Part shown: one piece after another, positions 51,780 to 62,631 of the stretch
How the letters are laid out: every line of letters begins with the position of its first letter
Numbering within the stretch: the first letter of the stretch is position 1
Source: Allomuricauda sp.
GTDB taxonomy: Bacteria > Bacteroidota > Bacteroidia > Flavobacteriales > Flavobacteriaceae
Direction of reading: 5' to 3'
DNA length: 64,000 nt
Assembly: GCF_013911645.1 (NCBI RefSeq)
Contig: NZ_JACESV010000002.1
Span: 682,001 to 746,000, forward strand
Notes under the pieces: model-generated
Database searches by the model: none
Told to the model about the DNA's origin: nothing
The model's input: the letters and a program-made list of their open reading frames with translations, nothing else
Program-made: the position numbers and the translations under genes

Positions 51780-52085
51780 TTTGACACGCCTGCCTGCCGC
51801 CTTTAGGCAGGAATTGCACAGATTCCCTCGAATTTTTTTGTTTCACCACTGTTGTTCTTCCGTGCGGACAGGCAGATAGCCATAAAGCGGACAAATGTTC
51901 TTGAGATTATCGGGAGTCGGATGCTCGAAGTACGAAGTTTAAAAGCATCCGTGATCATTTGTGAAATCCGTGTCAAATGTAGCCAACCGTTATTCCGAAC
52001 TCGTTTCGGAATCCCATAGGAGTGAGACCCTGAAACCTGCCTTTTGCCGGTAGGAAGGCCAGTTCAGGGTGACGGGATTTCTCAC
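51780..52085. repeat. Composite direct repeat, copy 2
   Basis: Same two blocks in the same order as copy 1. Confidence 0.85.
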
Positions 52086-52212
52086 CCTCCCGCTGGTCGG
52101 TTCGAAATGACAATGAAACAATTCGTGGCCATTCGAGAAATTAGTGTCAAAGCGTAATAACTGAATAACTTCGTAACTCCGAACCCTGAACTTCTAACTT
52201 GGGTCTTGGTTC

Positions 52213-53766
52213 TTATTTAAAATCAACTTTTACCAGTTGTTTTCTGCTTCCTTGCTTGGCGTAGAAGAGCATTTTGTCCTCCTCTTCGTCCTTAAGTGGT
52301 TTGGAAACCATGAGTGGTAATCTGGCTTCTTGCTGGTCGATGATTTTTTCATAATCCATAACTCCGTTTTCATCCAAAGAAATCAGGAAAACGTTTCGGT
52401 TTCTGCTAAAACCTTGCTTAAAGATCAATCGCTCGTTGTTTATGAGTTGTGGGTGCTCCGAAGAAGTACAGATAAAGAAATACGTTTTGCCATTTTTGCA
52501 GTACGAACTGTAGGAGGCATAGGCTCCATCACCTTGGGTAACTTCGGTCTTGTTGATGTTTCTGGCCCATTTCATATCACCATTAGCTCCTAATTTAACG
52601 CTAACAATGTCATTATAGTGATAACGCTCAATCTTTACACGTTGTCCAGCTCCGGTAACCTCTAAACCTGAAGTCACAAAATATTCTTCTGCATTGAACA
52701 AGATATCTTGGTCATCGGTTACCTCAACTCCTTTAAAAACCAAGTTTTTTATATCGTGATCTCCTGCACGTCCAAACTTGTCTTCCATAAACTGCTGTGA
52801 AAAAGCATTGTATTTTTGGGATTGGATATCCAATGTGCTTTGGTTTACATCAAAATAAGCAATACCGTTGTATCGGTTGTCTTTTCTATCTGCATAAAAG
52901 CCTATACAGACCAGTCTGTTTTTAACCAAGATCGGATACAATGCTTCCGGGTACTTGCCAGGATCTACAAAAGATTGTGTTTTGCTCCCGTATTGCGAGA
53001 CTTTGATCAATTCGTATTGAAACTTTCTTTCATCGACCCTAAAACGTCTCTTCTTAAAATAGGCCTTCCCAACAATATAGGCTGTTTGTAGGTCTGGCGA
53101 AAAAGCTACGTTCTCAAAAGCGTAGTTTTTTTCCTCAATCTCATCGGAAAAATCATATTCGAACTTTTTGTTGAGCGCGGTATCGAACAAATGGATCATG
53201 TGTTTGTTGCTCTTCCCTTTTTTATGATGTGTGCTTATTACGAACCCTGTCTTCTCCTCATTAAAAAGAATGGCTGTGGTAAAGCCACGGGAAAAGTCTC
53301 GGTTATAATAGTTTTTCCCAACGGGGTCTTTTACTTCTTCGGAAGCAATGGAGAGCAGTTTTTTTGGCCTGAAATTAAAATCTATTATGGGGCTGGTATG
53401 CACCCAGTATTCATATTCCTCTTTATTGGGATTATAATTTAGGAACAAGAGGTTCAACTGGCCATTTTTCAGGAATCCGTTCACAAAGTCCAACCCTTTG
53501 AGTTTATAGTTGTACTCGGAAACCAGTTCCAAATCGCTGTTGTACTGTTCTATAAGGTATCCCTTGGGCTTAAGCACCAATCCTTGGTAATAGGCGCGCA
53601 CCAAAACGTAACCTCCCGAATCATCTTCATTAATGGCCACGAGGTTGGAATAGCGGTACCTGTCTCTATATTTCTCTCCAAAATCGTAGGAAACGGGCAT
53701 TTTTTGGGCATTGACGGCCATGCCTGTCAATACAAGGCAAAATAATGGAAGTAGGTGTTTTTTCAT
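52213..53766 (-). CDS. Hypothetical secreted protein
   Basis: 517 aa with signal peptide (MKKHLLPLFCLVLTGMAVNAQ). Confidence 0.7.
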   Translation of the reverse strand: MKKHLLPLFCLVLTGMAVNAQKMPVSYDFGEKYRDRYRYSNLVAINEDDSGGYVLVRAYYQGLVLKPKGYLIEQYNSDLELVSEYNYKLKGLDFVNGFLKNGQLNLLFLNYNPNKEEYEYWVHTSPIIDFNFRPKKLLSIASEEVKDPVGKNYYNRDFSRGFTTAILFNEEKTGFVISTHHKKGKSNKHMIHLFDTALNKKFEYDFSDEIEEKNYAFENVAFSPDLQTAYIVGKAYFKKRRFRVDERKFQYELIKVSQYGSKTQSFVDPGKYPEALYPILVKNRLVCIGFYADRKDNRYNGIAYFDVNQSTLDIQSQKYNAFSQQFMEDKFGRAGDHDIKNLVFKGVEVTDDQDILFNAEEYFVTSGLEVTGAGQRVKIERYHYNDIVSVKLGANGDMKWARNINKTEVTQGDGAYASYSSYCKNGKTYFFICTSSEHPQLINNERLIFKQGFSRNRNVFLISLDENGVMDYEKIIDQQEARLPLMVSKPLKDEEEDKMLFYAKQGSRKQLVKVDFK

Positions 53767-53790
53767 GATCTGGCTTGGTTAAGCCAATGG

Positions 53791-54573
53791 TCACGATCCG
53801 GGGAAATCTGCTTTTCGTTTGTCCAAAAACGCGGAGGTTCCTTCTTTAAAGTCGTCCGTTCCAAAGCAATTGCCAAAGGCATCAATTTCCACCGAATAGC
53901 CATCAGCGTCATATTTAAAACCAGCATTTATCGCTTTTATTGCATGTTTTATGGCGACACTGGAATTATTCGATATCCTGCTCGCAATTTTCATACAAAA
54001 CGGCAACAATTCTTCAGAGGATACCACATGGTTCACCAACCCATATCCAAATGCTTTGTCGGAATCGATCATTCCTGCGGTCATGATCATTTCCATGGCC
54101 CTTCCCTTGCCTACCAACTGTGGTAAGCGCTGGGTTCCACCATAACCGGGAATTACTCCCAACGATACTTCGGGCAAGCCCATTCTAGCATTGCTACTGG
54201 CTACTCTAAAGTGGCATGCCATGGCAAGCTCCAATCCGCCGCCAAGGGCAAAGCCATTAATTGCAGCTATTACCGGTGTGGACAGGTTTTCCACAAAATC
54301 GAACAGTTGCTGCTGCCCGACTGCCGCCAACTGGCGACCTTCCTTTACCGAGAAATTGGCAAATTCGGAAATATCGGCACCCGCAACAAAGGCTTTTTCA
54401 CCACTTCCTGTTATAATGATCACTTTTATATCCCTGTCTTCGTCCAGCTCCTTAAAGGCTACGTGCAACTCTTCAATTGTTCTTTTGTTGAGGGCATTGA
54501 GCTTTTTTGGTCTGTTTATGGTTATGGTGGCCAAATTGTTCTCTTCTTCAATGTAAATGTTTTCGAAATCCAT
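53791..54573 (-). CDS. Enoyl-CoA hydratase/isomerase (ATG 54573 preferred over 54603)
   Basis: KAFVAGADISEF, AAINGFALGGGLELAMACHFRVAS and GLPEVSLGVIPGYGGTQRLPQLVG motifs. Confidence 0.96.
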   Translation of the reverse strand: MDFENIYIEEENNLATITINRPKKLNALNKRTIEELHVAFKELDEDRDIKVIIITGSGEKAFVAGADISEFANFSVKEGRQLAAVGQQQLFDFVENLSTPVIAAINGFALGGGLELAMACHFRVASSNARMGLPEVSLGVIPGYGGTQRLPQLVGKGRAMEMIMTAGMIDSDKAFGYGLVNHVVSSEELLPFCMKIASRISNNSSVAIKHAIKAINAGFKYDADGYSVEIDAFGNCFGTDDFKEGTSAFLDKRKADFPGS

Positions 54574-54615
54574 GTATACTGATGTTTGAGACGGGCTGTA
54601 CAATGTCCGCCATTA

Positions 54616-56130
54616 TTATTTATGTTCTTTTGGAAAATCAATGGTAAAAACGGTTCCTTTTCCAACTTTAGAAGTAAAGTTAATGGTTCCGCCATAGTTT
54701 TCCACAATGTTCTTTACCATACCTAGCCCCAAGCCCGTTCCGCTGGACTTGGTAGTAAACTTGGGCTCAAAAATTTGGTGTTTGTGCTCGTCCGATATTC
54801 CAAGGCCGTTGTCCGCAATCGAAATTTTAACACGATCGCCTACGGAGGCCACTGTTACCAAGATTCTCGGGGAGTCTACATCGGGCACAGCTTGAATGGC
54901 ATTCTTCACCAAATTGGTGATTACCCTTATGAGTTGTGTCCGATCCAGCTTGGCCACAATTTCTTTTTCGTCGGCTATAAAATGAATATAGTCTTCATTA
55001 AAAATCTCCATGGCCAATTTTACCACCTTAACCACATTCAAAGTTTCGTTCTGCTGAGCGGGCATATCGGCAAAACTGGAAAATGCTGTGGCTATATTGC
55101 TCATGGTATCTATTTGTTGTATCAAGGTTTTGGAAAACTCTTTTACCTTTTTCTGAATATCAGGGTCATTTGGGTCGAATTTCCGCTCAAAACTCTGCAC
55201 AGTTAGCCGTAAAGGCGTTAGAGGATTTTTAATTTCGTGGGCTACCTGTTTTGCCATTTCACGCCATGCCTGTTCTCGTTCGCTACGTGCCAATTTTACG
55301 GCACTTTCTTCTAACTCATCTATCATTCGGTTGTAGGAGTCCACCAATTTTCCGATTTCCTCTCCAGGACTTTCCAAATAAATTTTTTCGTTTTGATGGG
55401 TCAAGTTGGTTCTGTTGATTTTGTCCGATATGGTCTGGAGTGACCTTGTAATGTATTTTGAAATAAAATATGCCAAAATAATGGCAACGACCAGCATTAA
55501 AACATAAACCATCCCCAACCTGAAGAGAAATTCCCTCAATTCCATGTTATTGAAGGTGTTGTCTTCAAAATAAGGAAGGTTCATGATGCCTATGGGCTTA
55601 AATCTCAGGTCATAAATGTAGGTGTAGGTGGATTGATAATTATCTCCGGCCGTCCTTTTTTCCTCCACAAACCGGGTTTCTCCGCTTTCCCTGAGAAAAT
55701 TCAGCACTTCAGGGTCGAGACAAGTGGCGATTGAGTTGGACTCAAAAGTTGGGCGAGAGCTTTTGATCAAATTGCCCTCCAGGTCGTAAATATTGAAGTT
55801 TACATTTTGTATGTTGGCTATCTCATAAATTTCTTCGCTGAATATAAGGTGAAGATTCTCTGTGGTTATGGGGTAGGTCGTCTCCTTAAGCGTATAGTTA
55901 ATGCTTTTTATGAGCTGTTCTTCCTTTCGCTCCAACCTTTCGTTATGATAGTCGTTGCCTTGTTCCTTGTACTGATAAACCGTAACCCCGGCAATCAATA
56001 CAGAGGCGAGTACTACCAAGGTAATCATGGCAACAAATATGCGTGACCGTAAGGAAAATTTTCTTAACAAGCTCGCTTGATTTAGCCTTAAATTTAAGCA
56101 ATTATCGAGCCAAATAAAGTGCAAGAGCAA
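54616..56130 (-). CDS. Sensor histidine kinase (HAMP, HisKA, HATPase)
   Basis: QVAHEIKNPLTPLRLTVQ H-box, NLVKNAIQAVP N-box and GTGLGLGMVKNIVENYGG. Confidence 0.94.
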   Translation of the reverse strand: MLLHFIWLDNCLNLRLNQASLLRKFSLRSRIFVAMITLVVLASVLIAGVTVYQYKEQGNDYHNERLERKEEQLIKSINYTLKETTYPITTENLHLIFSEEIYEIANIQNVNFNIYDLEGNLIKSSRPTFESNSIATCLDPEVLNFLRESGETRFVEEKRTAGDNYQSTYTYIYDLRFKPIGIMNLPYFEDNTFNNMELREFLFRLGMVYVLMLVVAIILAYFISKYITRSLQTISDKINRTNLTHQNEKIYLESPGEEIGKLVDSYNRMIDELEESAVKLARSEREQAWREMAKQVAHEIKNPLTPLRLTVQSFERKFDPNDPDIQKKVKEFSKTLIQQIDTMSNIATAFSSFADMPAQQNETLNVVKVVKLAMEIFNEDYIHFIADEKEIVAKLDRTQLIRVITNLVKNAIQAVPDVDSPRILVTVASVGDRVKISIADNGLGISDEHKHQIFEPKFTTKSSGTGLGLGMVKNIVENYGGTINFTSKVGKGTVFTIDFPKEHK

Positions 56131-56410
56131 AAATGAAGCTCAAGAATTTCATTTACATTGACGCTTTACGAAAAGTATTGTAGCTGTTTCATGAAATTCC
56201 TGCCTAAAGGTGGAAGGCGAGCATATTAAAAAATTACATTTATTATTTATCATAGAATATCCTTTGCCCAACAAAGAACGAATACCCCATTGTTCGATTT
56301 TTGGATTGATCGTTATGCTAAGGGCCCAGAGCGAATAAAAGATATTTTGGTTTGTCCTACACAAGGCAAGTAATCTTGATACAAAAAATGCTGATTTTCA
56401 AGAATATATC

Positions 56411-56480
56411 ACCTCGAGCGCAGTCGAGAGGTTTCGGTTGATTTCCCCATTTAAATTAGGTTCCGACTGCGCTCGACCTA
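56411..56480. repeat. Inverted-repeat element of the TCGAGCGCAGTCGA family
   Basis: acctcgagcgcagtcgagaggtt ... ggttccgactgcgctcgacct. Confidence 0.7.
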
Positions 56481-56508
56481 ACACTACTTAGATTTCTTCC
56501 TAAAAACA

Positions 56509-56543
56509 AAAAACCCAAACTCCTATTGGAAATTTGGGTTTCG
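56509..56543 (-). terminator. Probable terminator downstream of sdhB
   Basis: aaacccaaa...tttgggttt hairpin just after the sdhB stop. Confidence 0.65.
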
Positions 56544-56565
56544 TATATTGAAATTTTATAAGATT

Positions 56566-57312
56566 TCACCCCTTTAAAGTAGCGGATAAGTACTCGCGAT
56601 TCATACGGGCAATATTGGTCAAGGAAATACCTTTTGGGCATTCAACCTCACATGCTCCCGTATTGGTACAATTGCCAAAACCTTCCAAATCCATTTGGCG
56701 AACCATATTTTGAACACGTTCCGTAGCTTCGATTCTTCCTTGCGGCAACAAGGCAAATTGGGAAACTTTGGCTGAGGTGAACAACATGGCACTTGCGTTT
56801 TTGCAAGCGGCCACACAAGCCCCACAACCAATACAGGTAGCGGCATCCATAGCTTCGTCCGCATCGTATTTGTTGATTGGAATTGAGTTGGCATCAATTG
56901 TGTTTCCGGATGTGTTCACCGAGATGTATCCACCAGCTTGCTGAATGCGATCAAATGAGCTTCGGTCCACGATCAAATCCTTGATCACAGGGAATGCCTT
57001 GGCACGGAAAGGCTCAATTACAATGGTGTCCCCATCGTTGAACTTTCGCATGTGCAATTGGCAAGTGGTTACCAATCTATCCGGTCCGTGGGGCTCTCCG
57101 TTGATTTGCAGGGAACACGTTCCGCAGATACCTTCCCTACAATCATGGTCAAACTCTACGGGTTCCTCTCCTTTGGAGACCAATTCTTCATTTAAGATGT
57201 CCAGCATCTCTAGGAAAGACATATCTCCTTCTACACCATCAAGGGTATAATCAACTATTTTCCCAGGTGAGGATGCGTCCTTTTGACGCCATATTTTTAA
57301 ATGTAGCTTCAT
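56566..57312 (-). CDS. sdhB: Succinate dehydrogenase/fumarate reductase iron-sulfur subunit
   Basis: [27 protein letters not shown] and [19 protein letters not shown] motifs. Confidence 0.98.
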   Translation of the reverse strand: MKLHLKIWRQKDASSPGKIVDYTLDGVEGDMSFLEMLDILNEELVSKGEEPVEFDHDCREGICGTCSLQINGEPHGPDRLVTTCQLHMRKFNDGDTIVIEPFRAKAFPVIKDLIVDRSSFDRIQQAGGYISVNTSGNTIDANSIPINKYDADEAMDAATCIGCGACVAACKNASAMLFTSAKVSQFALLPQGRIEATERVQNMVRQMDLEGFGNCTNTGACEVECPKGISLTNIARMNREYLSATLKG

Positions 57313-57339
57313 TGCTTCGCTAATTATTAAGTTAATCGG

Positions 57340-57732
57340 TTATTGGTTTAAACTGTGTTTTAGTTTAGCATCCTTTAAATATTTGATATAACCGTTTAGT
57401 ATTTTTAATGTTCTGTTATGTAACTCTCTAAAGTTATTAAGTTTTTCCTTTGTGATATAGTTTTCATCAAACGCTATAATCATATGGTCCAAAGTTTCAT
57501 TCAAAGAGCCTCTTGCCATGGGGCAGAATTGAATGTTCTCTTGATAGTTGAACCTTCCAAACCCTTCTGCAATATTGTTCCCAACTGACCGGGAAGAACG
57601 CTTTATTTGGCTAACAAGCTCAAATTTTTCAGAATTGGGCAAAAGAGGAATGATTTCATCTTTAACATAATTTCTTAGAATTCTCGACTCTTTCCAACAG
57701 GCCAACTCTTCAAAAGATTTAAAACTTCCCAC
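57340..57732 (-). CDS. Four-helix-bundle protein (23S rRNA IVP / S23 family); GTG start
   Basis: SFEELACWKESRIL...RSSRSVGNNIAEGFGRFNYQENIQFCPMARGSLNETLDHM motif. Confidence 0.92.
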   Translation of the reverse strand: MGSFKSFEELACWKESRILRNYVKDEIIPLLPNSEKFELVSQIKRSSRSVGNNIAEGFGRFNYQENIQFCPMARGSLNETLDHMIIAFDENYITKEKLNNFRELHNRTLKILNGYIKYLKDAKLKHSLNQ

Positions 57733-57788
57733 TAATAATTCTACTGCTGTTCTTTATCCAATAACTTAAATAACAAATAACACAATAA

Positions 57789-59792
57789 TTATTTGTAGGA
57801 TCTTGTCTTCAGTTCAATGTTTTCATATACCAAATCCTCTTTGTGCAATTCGGCATCTTTGGGCTCGCCCTTATATTCCCAAGCGGCCACATATTTAAAG
57901 TTCTCGTCGTCACGTAGTGCTTCGCCTTCTTCCGTTTGGTACTCTTCACGGAAGTGTCCGCCACAGGATTCGTTTCTGTGCAATGCATCCTTCGCGAAAA
58001 GCTCGCCCAGTTCCAAGAAATCGGCAACGCGTCCAGCTTTTTCCAGCTCTTGGTTTTTAGAGTCGATGCTTCCGGGAATTTTTACGTTCTCCCAGAAATC
58101 TTTCCTTAGCGCCGAAATTTCCTTGATGGCTTCTTTCAGTTCCTTTTCGTTCCGGGCCATACCACATTTGTTCCACATGATCTTGCCCAGTTTTTTGTGA
58201 TAGTAGTCCACGGAATGGATTCCAGAGCCACCCATCAACTTTTCCATTCTATCACGGACCTGTTGTTCGGCTTCGTCGAATTCCTTGGTATCGGTTGGAA
58301 TGGCCCCTGTTCTAATATCATGTGATAGGTAGTCGCCAATTGTGTATGGCAGTACAAAATATCCATCTGCCAGACCTTGCATCAAAGCGGAAGCGCCCAA
58401 TCGGTTGGCACCGTGGTCGCTAAAGTTGGCCTCTCCGGCTGCGTAGCAACCAGGGATTGTGGTCTGCAAGTTATAATCTACCCAAAGACCTCCCATGGTG
58501 TAATGTACCGCAGGATAGATCATCATTGGGGTTTTATATGGATTTTGGTCTACGATTTTTTCGTACATCTGGAACAGGTTACCATACTTGGCCTCAACAA
58601 CCTCTTCACCTAATTTTGTGATAGTCGCTTTATCTGGATTTTTAAGTCCAGAGGTCAACGCTTTTTCTTTTCCGTAACGTTCAATGGCGGAGGCAAAATC
58701 CAAGAATACCGCTTCCCCGGTTTTGTTTACCCCAAATCCTGCATCGCAACGTTCCTTGGCAGCTCTCGAAGCCACATCACGGGGCACTAGGTTACCAAAG
58801 GCGGGATACCTTCTTTCCAAATAATAATCTCTGTCCTCTTCAGCAATTTCCGTTGGCTTCAATTTGCCTTCGCGTATGGCAATAGCATCTTCTTTTTTCG
58901 CAGGCACCCAGATTCGTCCGTCGTTACGAAGTGATTCGGACATCAATGTCAATTTGGATTGATGGTCGCCTGAAACAGGAATACAAGTTGGGTGGATCTG
59001 TGTAAAACATGGATTGGCGAAGAAAGCCCCCTTACGGTGCGCTCTCCAAGCAGCCATTACGTTACTTCCCATAGCGTTGGTGGAAAGGAAGAACACATTT
59101 CCGTACCCTCCAGTAGCCAAAACTACGGCATGTGCACTGTGTCTTTCAATTTCTCCGGTCACCAAGTTTCTGGCGATTATTCCACGAGCCTTACCGTCTA
59201 CCAATACCAAATCCATCATTTCGTGACGGTTAAAGGCCTGTATTTTACCGCGGTTTATTTGGCGGTTCATTGCGGAATATGCACCGAGCAACAATTGCTG
59301 ACCGGTCTGTCCTTTGGCATAGAAGGTTCTGGATACCAGTACCCCACCAAAAGAGCGATTGTCCAACATTCCCCCATACTCACGGGCAAAGGGAACCCCT
59401 TGCGCCACACATTGGTCGATGATGTTCCCCGACACCTCCGCCAAACGGTAAACGTTGGCTTCGCGGGAGCGGTAATCACCACCTTTTATGGTATCGTAGA
59501 AAAGACGGTAGTTACTATCGCCATCTCCTTGATAGTTTTTTGCAGCGTTTATTCCCCCTTGGGCCGCAATGGAGTGCGCCCTACGCGGTGAATCTTGATA
59601 GCAGAATGTTTTTACGTTATAACCCAACTCGGCCAAAGTGGCTGCTGCGGCACCCCCTGCAAGTCCTGTACCTACAACAATGATGTCGATGTTCCTTTTG
59701 TTGGCAGGGTTAACCAGATTGATGTCGTTTTTATGTTTGGTCCATTTATCGGCCAACGGCCCAGATGGAATTTTGGAATCCAATATGCCCAT
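57789..59792 (-). CDS. sdhA: Succinate dehydrogenase/fumarate reductase flavoprotein subunit
   Basis: [37 protein letters not shown] and [26 protein letters not shown]. Confidence 0.98.
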   Translation of the reverse strand: MGILDSKIPSGPLADKWTKHKNDINLVNPANKRNIDIIVVGTGLAGGAAAATLAELGYNVKTFCYQDSPRRAHSIAAQGGINAAKNYQGDGDSNYRLFYDTIKGGDYRSREANVYRLAEVSGNIIDQCVAQGVPFAREYGGMLDNRSFGGVLVSRTFYAKGQTGQQLLLGAYSAMNRQINRGKIQAFNRHEMMDLVLVDGKARGIIARNLVTGEIERHSAHAVVLATGGYGNVFFLSTNAMGSNVMAAWRAHRKGAFFANPCFTQIHPTCIPVSGDHQSKLTLMSESLRNDGRIWVPAKKEDAIAIREGKLKPTEIAEEDRDYYLERRYPAFGNLVPRDVASRAAKERCDAGFGVNKTGEAVFLDFASAIERYGKEKALTSGLKNPDKATITKLGEEVVEAKYGNLFQMYEKIVDQNPYKTPMMIYPAVHYTMGGLWVDYNLQTTIPGCYAAGEANFSDHGANRLGASALMQGLADGYFVLPYTIGDYLSHDIRTGAIPTDTKEFDEAEQQVRDRMEKLMGGSGIHSVDYYHKKLGKIMWNKCGMARNEKELKEAIKEISALRKDFWENVKIPGSIDSKNQELEKAGRVADFLELGELFAKDALHRNESCGGHFREEYQTEEGEALRDDENFKYVAAWEYKGEPKDAELHKEDLVYENIELKTRSYK

Positions 59793-59794
59793 AC

Positions 59795-60463
59795 TTAATG
59801 TGTTATTGGGTTAAGGTGGTGATAAAGGGCGATAAAAGCAAAGCCCAATGGAATGACCACCGAAAATATTTTAGTGAAAGTTTTGATGGCTGGAGTATAC
59901 TTGTTGTTTACGCCCATGGATTGGAAAGATGAAGCAAACCCGTGCCATAAGTGAAGGCTCAGTAAGAAGAATGCCACCACATAAATGATGGTTCTCCAAA
60001 TGGGAGCAAACTTTTCTACGGTTTCTGCGTAGTAACGTGTTGGGTCCTCAGGGTTGGCCTCAATATATTTATAGGCCATTTCGTGTACCCAAAAATCGTA
60101 GAAGTGCAATGCCAAAAAAGCAAGGATAACCAATCCGGAATAGATCATATTGCGGGACACCCATGGAGCATTGGCGCTGCCCTTGTACTTTACATAGGCT
60201 GTGCCCCTGGCTTTTCTGTTCTGGATCTCCAAAACAAAACCCATTACAAAGTGTACAATTACGCCAGCAATCAAAATAGGTTGTAGGGCAAACTGTACCA
60301 AAGGATTGTATCCCATAAAATGGGACCAGGAATTAAAAGTTTCGGGATCTACTACCGAAGCAAAATTAATGGTAAAATGTTGTGTAAGAAAAACAACCAA
60401 AAAAAGACCCGAAAGTGCCATTATCACTTTTCGGGCAAGCGATGACTTTATCATTCCACTCAT
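59795..60463 (-). CDS. sdhC: Succinate dehydrogenase cytochrome b subunit (ATG 60463 preferred)
   Basis: Five-TM cytochrome b-like protein upstream of sdh[29 protein letters not shown]. Confidence 0.93.
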   Translation of the reverse strand: MSGMIKSSLARKVIMALSGLFLVVFLTQHFTINFASVVDPETFNSWSHFMGYNPLVQFALQPILIAGVIVHFVMGFVLEIQNRKARGTAYVKYKGSANAPWVSRNMIYSGLVILAFLALHFYDFWVHEMAYKYIEANPEDPTRYYAETVEKFAPIWRTIIYVVAFFLLSLHLWHGFASSFQSMGVNNKYTPAIKTFTKIFSVVIPLGFAFIALYHHLNPITH

Positions 60464-60635
60464 TAGTGCTGGTTTTTCAACAAATTTACGGCACGGATGA
60501 GTTTTTAACAAGCTTTCAACATCGTAAAACAGGTTATTTAGATTCATTTTAAGCTACTGGGATTTAATCCTTCAGGATTCTATTTTGGGAATTTTAACCG
60601 ATATTACAATTGATTTTCAAACCAATGCAAAAAAC

Positions 60636-61526
60636 ATGGACATTGCCATTTTATCCGTAAGCCTCAATGTATATTCCACAGCTAGGATTGCAGAGGAATT
60701 TGAAAAGGCAGGTCATTATGTGGAGCATATTGACCACACCAAATGTTCGGTGCAGTTGGGCGACGATAAGCCGCAGATTTTTTTTGGAACGGAGAACATT
60801 ACCGATGAATTTGATGCCATAGTCCCGAGAATCGGCACAACGGTGACCCGCCACGGCGCGGCCATTGTAAAGCAGTTTGAAATGAACCATGTCTTCAGCA
60901 CGGCGAAGTCACTTGGAATCATCAGGGCCAGAAACAAGGTTTCTACCCTACAAATGATGTCCAAGAAGGGAATACCTGTGCCAAAAACCGTGTTCTCCAT
61001 CAATCCGAACAATGTAGCCGATCAAATAGAGTTGTTGGGTGGTGCCCCTGTTATCATCAAACTGCAAGAAGGAACCCAGGGCAAGGGGGTTATTTTGGCG
61101 GAAAGCAAAAAATCGGCAAAATCAGTGATAGATACTTTGTATAATATGAACACGAGCATTTTGCTGCAACAATATATAGAGGAAGCCAACGGTGAAGATT
61201 TGAGAATAGTGGTGGTGGGGAACAAAATTGTGGCCAGCATGAAGCGGACCAGTGGACTGGACGATTTTAGATCCAACGTGCACCGAGGGGCCGAAACCCA
61301 AAAAGTACAGCTAACGCCAAGGGAAAAATTTATAGCTATAAATGCCACCAAACATTTGGGTCTTGGTGTGGCCGGAGTGGATTTGATCCGGTCCAAAAAC
61401 GGGCCTTTACTGATAGAGGTAAATGCATCGCCGGGGTTAAAGGGCATTGAGGCGGTAACGGGGGTAAATGTGGCCAAGCACATTGTTCAATATGTAGAAA
61501 AGCACAGTGGAAGGAACAGAAAATGA
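60636..61526 (+). CDS. rimK: RimK-family ATP-grasp ligase (ATG 60636 preferred)
   Basis: AIVPRIGTTVTRHGAAIVKQFE, LQEGTQGKGVILAES and LLIEVNASPGLKGIEAVTGVNVA. Confidence 0.94.
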   Translation: MDIAILSVSLNVYSTARIAEEFEKAGHYVEHIDHTKCSVQLGDDKPQIFFGTENITDEFDAIVPRIGTTVTRHGAAIVKQFEMNHVFSTAKSLGIIRARNKVSTLQMMSKKGIPVPKTVFSINPNNVADQIELLGGAPVIIKLQEGTQGKGVILAESKKSAKSVIDTLYNMNTSILLQQYIEEANGEDLRIVVVGNKIVASMKRTSGLDDFRSNVHRGAETQKVQLTPREKFIAINATKHLGLGVAGVDLIRSKNGPLLIEVNASPGLKGIEAVTGVNVAKHIVQYVEKHSGRNRK

Positions 61527-61547
61527 ACTCGTCTTGAGTGGTGAAGT

Positions 61548-61979
61548 TCAAGCCGACAAGTCAATTTTTTTTTCGTTGACCTTGGCCAAACTCCACTTTA
61601 TGGCATCTTCCAAGTTTGCAAATTGGCGTATTTTGTTTCTAAAGAACATTTTTTCCAGAACAAGACTGGCCAACCCGCTTTTGTTGTAAGCAACAACCGA
61701 ATAAAACTCCAATTGGTGTCGGTGTTTGTAAAACTTTAGCCAATCGGTGGGGACTACCGAGTAGTTATGAATGCGATTGCTGATGTAGGCAATAGGTTTG
61801 TCTTTTCCCAAGACCTCGTAGGCCACGGATATTATTTTTTCGGCAATGGACCAGTTAAAAACTTCACCTTCTTTTATTTCCGATATGACCAATCCATCAA
61901 AAAAGTAGAAAATTCCAAATTCGTATTCCCGTATTTCCCGTATGGTTTTAAAAAACTCCAAATCCTTAACTCGCTGCAT
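61548..61979 (-). CDS. Hypothetical protein, STAS/AIPR-like size, no confident family
   Basis: 143 aa ORF with typical coding composition. Confidence 0.6.
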   Translation of the reverse strand: MQRVKDLEFFKTIREIREYEFGIFYFFDGLVISEIKEGEVFNWSIAEKIISVAYEVLGKDKPIAYISNRIHNYSVVPTDWLKFYKHRHQLEFYSVVAYNKSGLASLVLEKMFFRNKIRQFANLEDAIKWSLAKVNEKKIDLSA

Positions 61980-62162
61980 ATATCCTTTCAGTAAGATGAA
62001 TCAAATTGTATTCATCAAAAGTAGAAGCAAGCAACGGTTATTTTTGAGCTGATTTTACCAATGCCCCTGTAGGATTGGTGCAACTGGCTTTTCAATTGAC
62101 AACTCATTTTTCACATTTCAACCAAAAAGAAGTATTCCTACATAAGCCAGTATAAAAACTGA

Positions 62163-62552
62163 TTATTTTTCCATGTTCTTTAATTGGATTCCCAATGCCT
62201 TTGTGGATAATTGTACCTCTAAAAGAGAGAGTACCAAGGAAACCATAAGGAACACCAAACTAATACCAAAAATAACATTGGCCCAGACACGCATTTCCAC
62301 ATAGATCAAGAACATGGTTACCGCAGCCAACAAAAAACTGATAATTGCAGTTGCCTGCATGTTTTTTATAATGCCCAAACGGGTGCGCAATTGATTGATC
62401 TGTTGTTTTAAGGGCTGGGCGGCGGTTTCTTCAAACTGTTTGTGCAATTGTCTGATCAAAGCCGCAATGGCCAAATAACGTGCGTTATAGGCCAACATGG
62501 TCAATGAAATGGCAGGAAAAAGGAGTGCGGGAATACTTAGGTTGAGCTGCAT
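62163..62552 (-). CDS. DUF2721-like membrane protein
   Basis: SIPALLFPAISLTMLAYNARYLAIAALIRQL; several TM helices. Confidence 0.85.
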   Translation of the reverse strand: MQLNLSIPALLFPAISLTMLAYNARYLAIAALIRQLHKQFEETAAQPLKQQINQLRTRLGIIKNMQATAIISFLLAAVTMFLIYVEMRVWANVIFGISLVFLMVSLVLSLLEVQLSTKALGIQLKNMEK

Positions 62553-62631
62553 GTTTTCAATTTGAAATTGAAGGTAAGGATTTGTCTTCGGTAACGCAAT
62601 TGGCTACATTTGGGCAAATCAAATTAAATTT

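Noticed and set aside
50000-52200. CRISPR-like array
   Set aside because: Repeats here are long, imperfect and not regularly spaced; no cas genes are present
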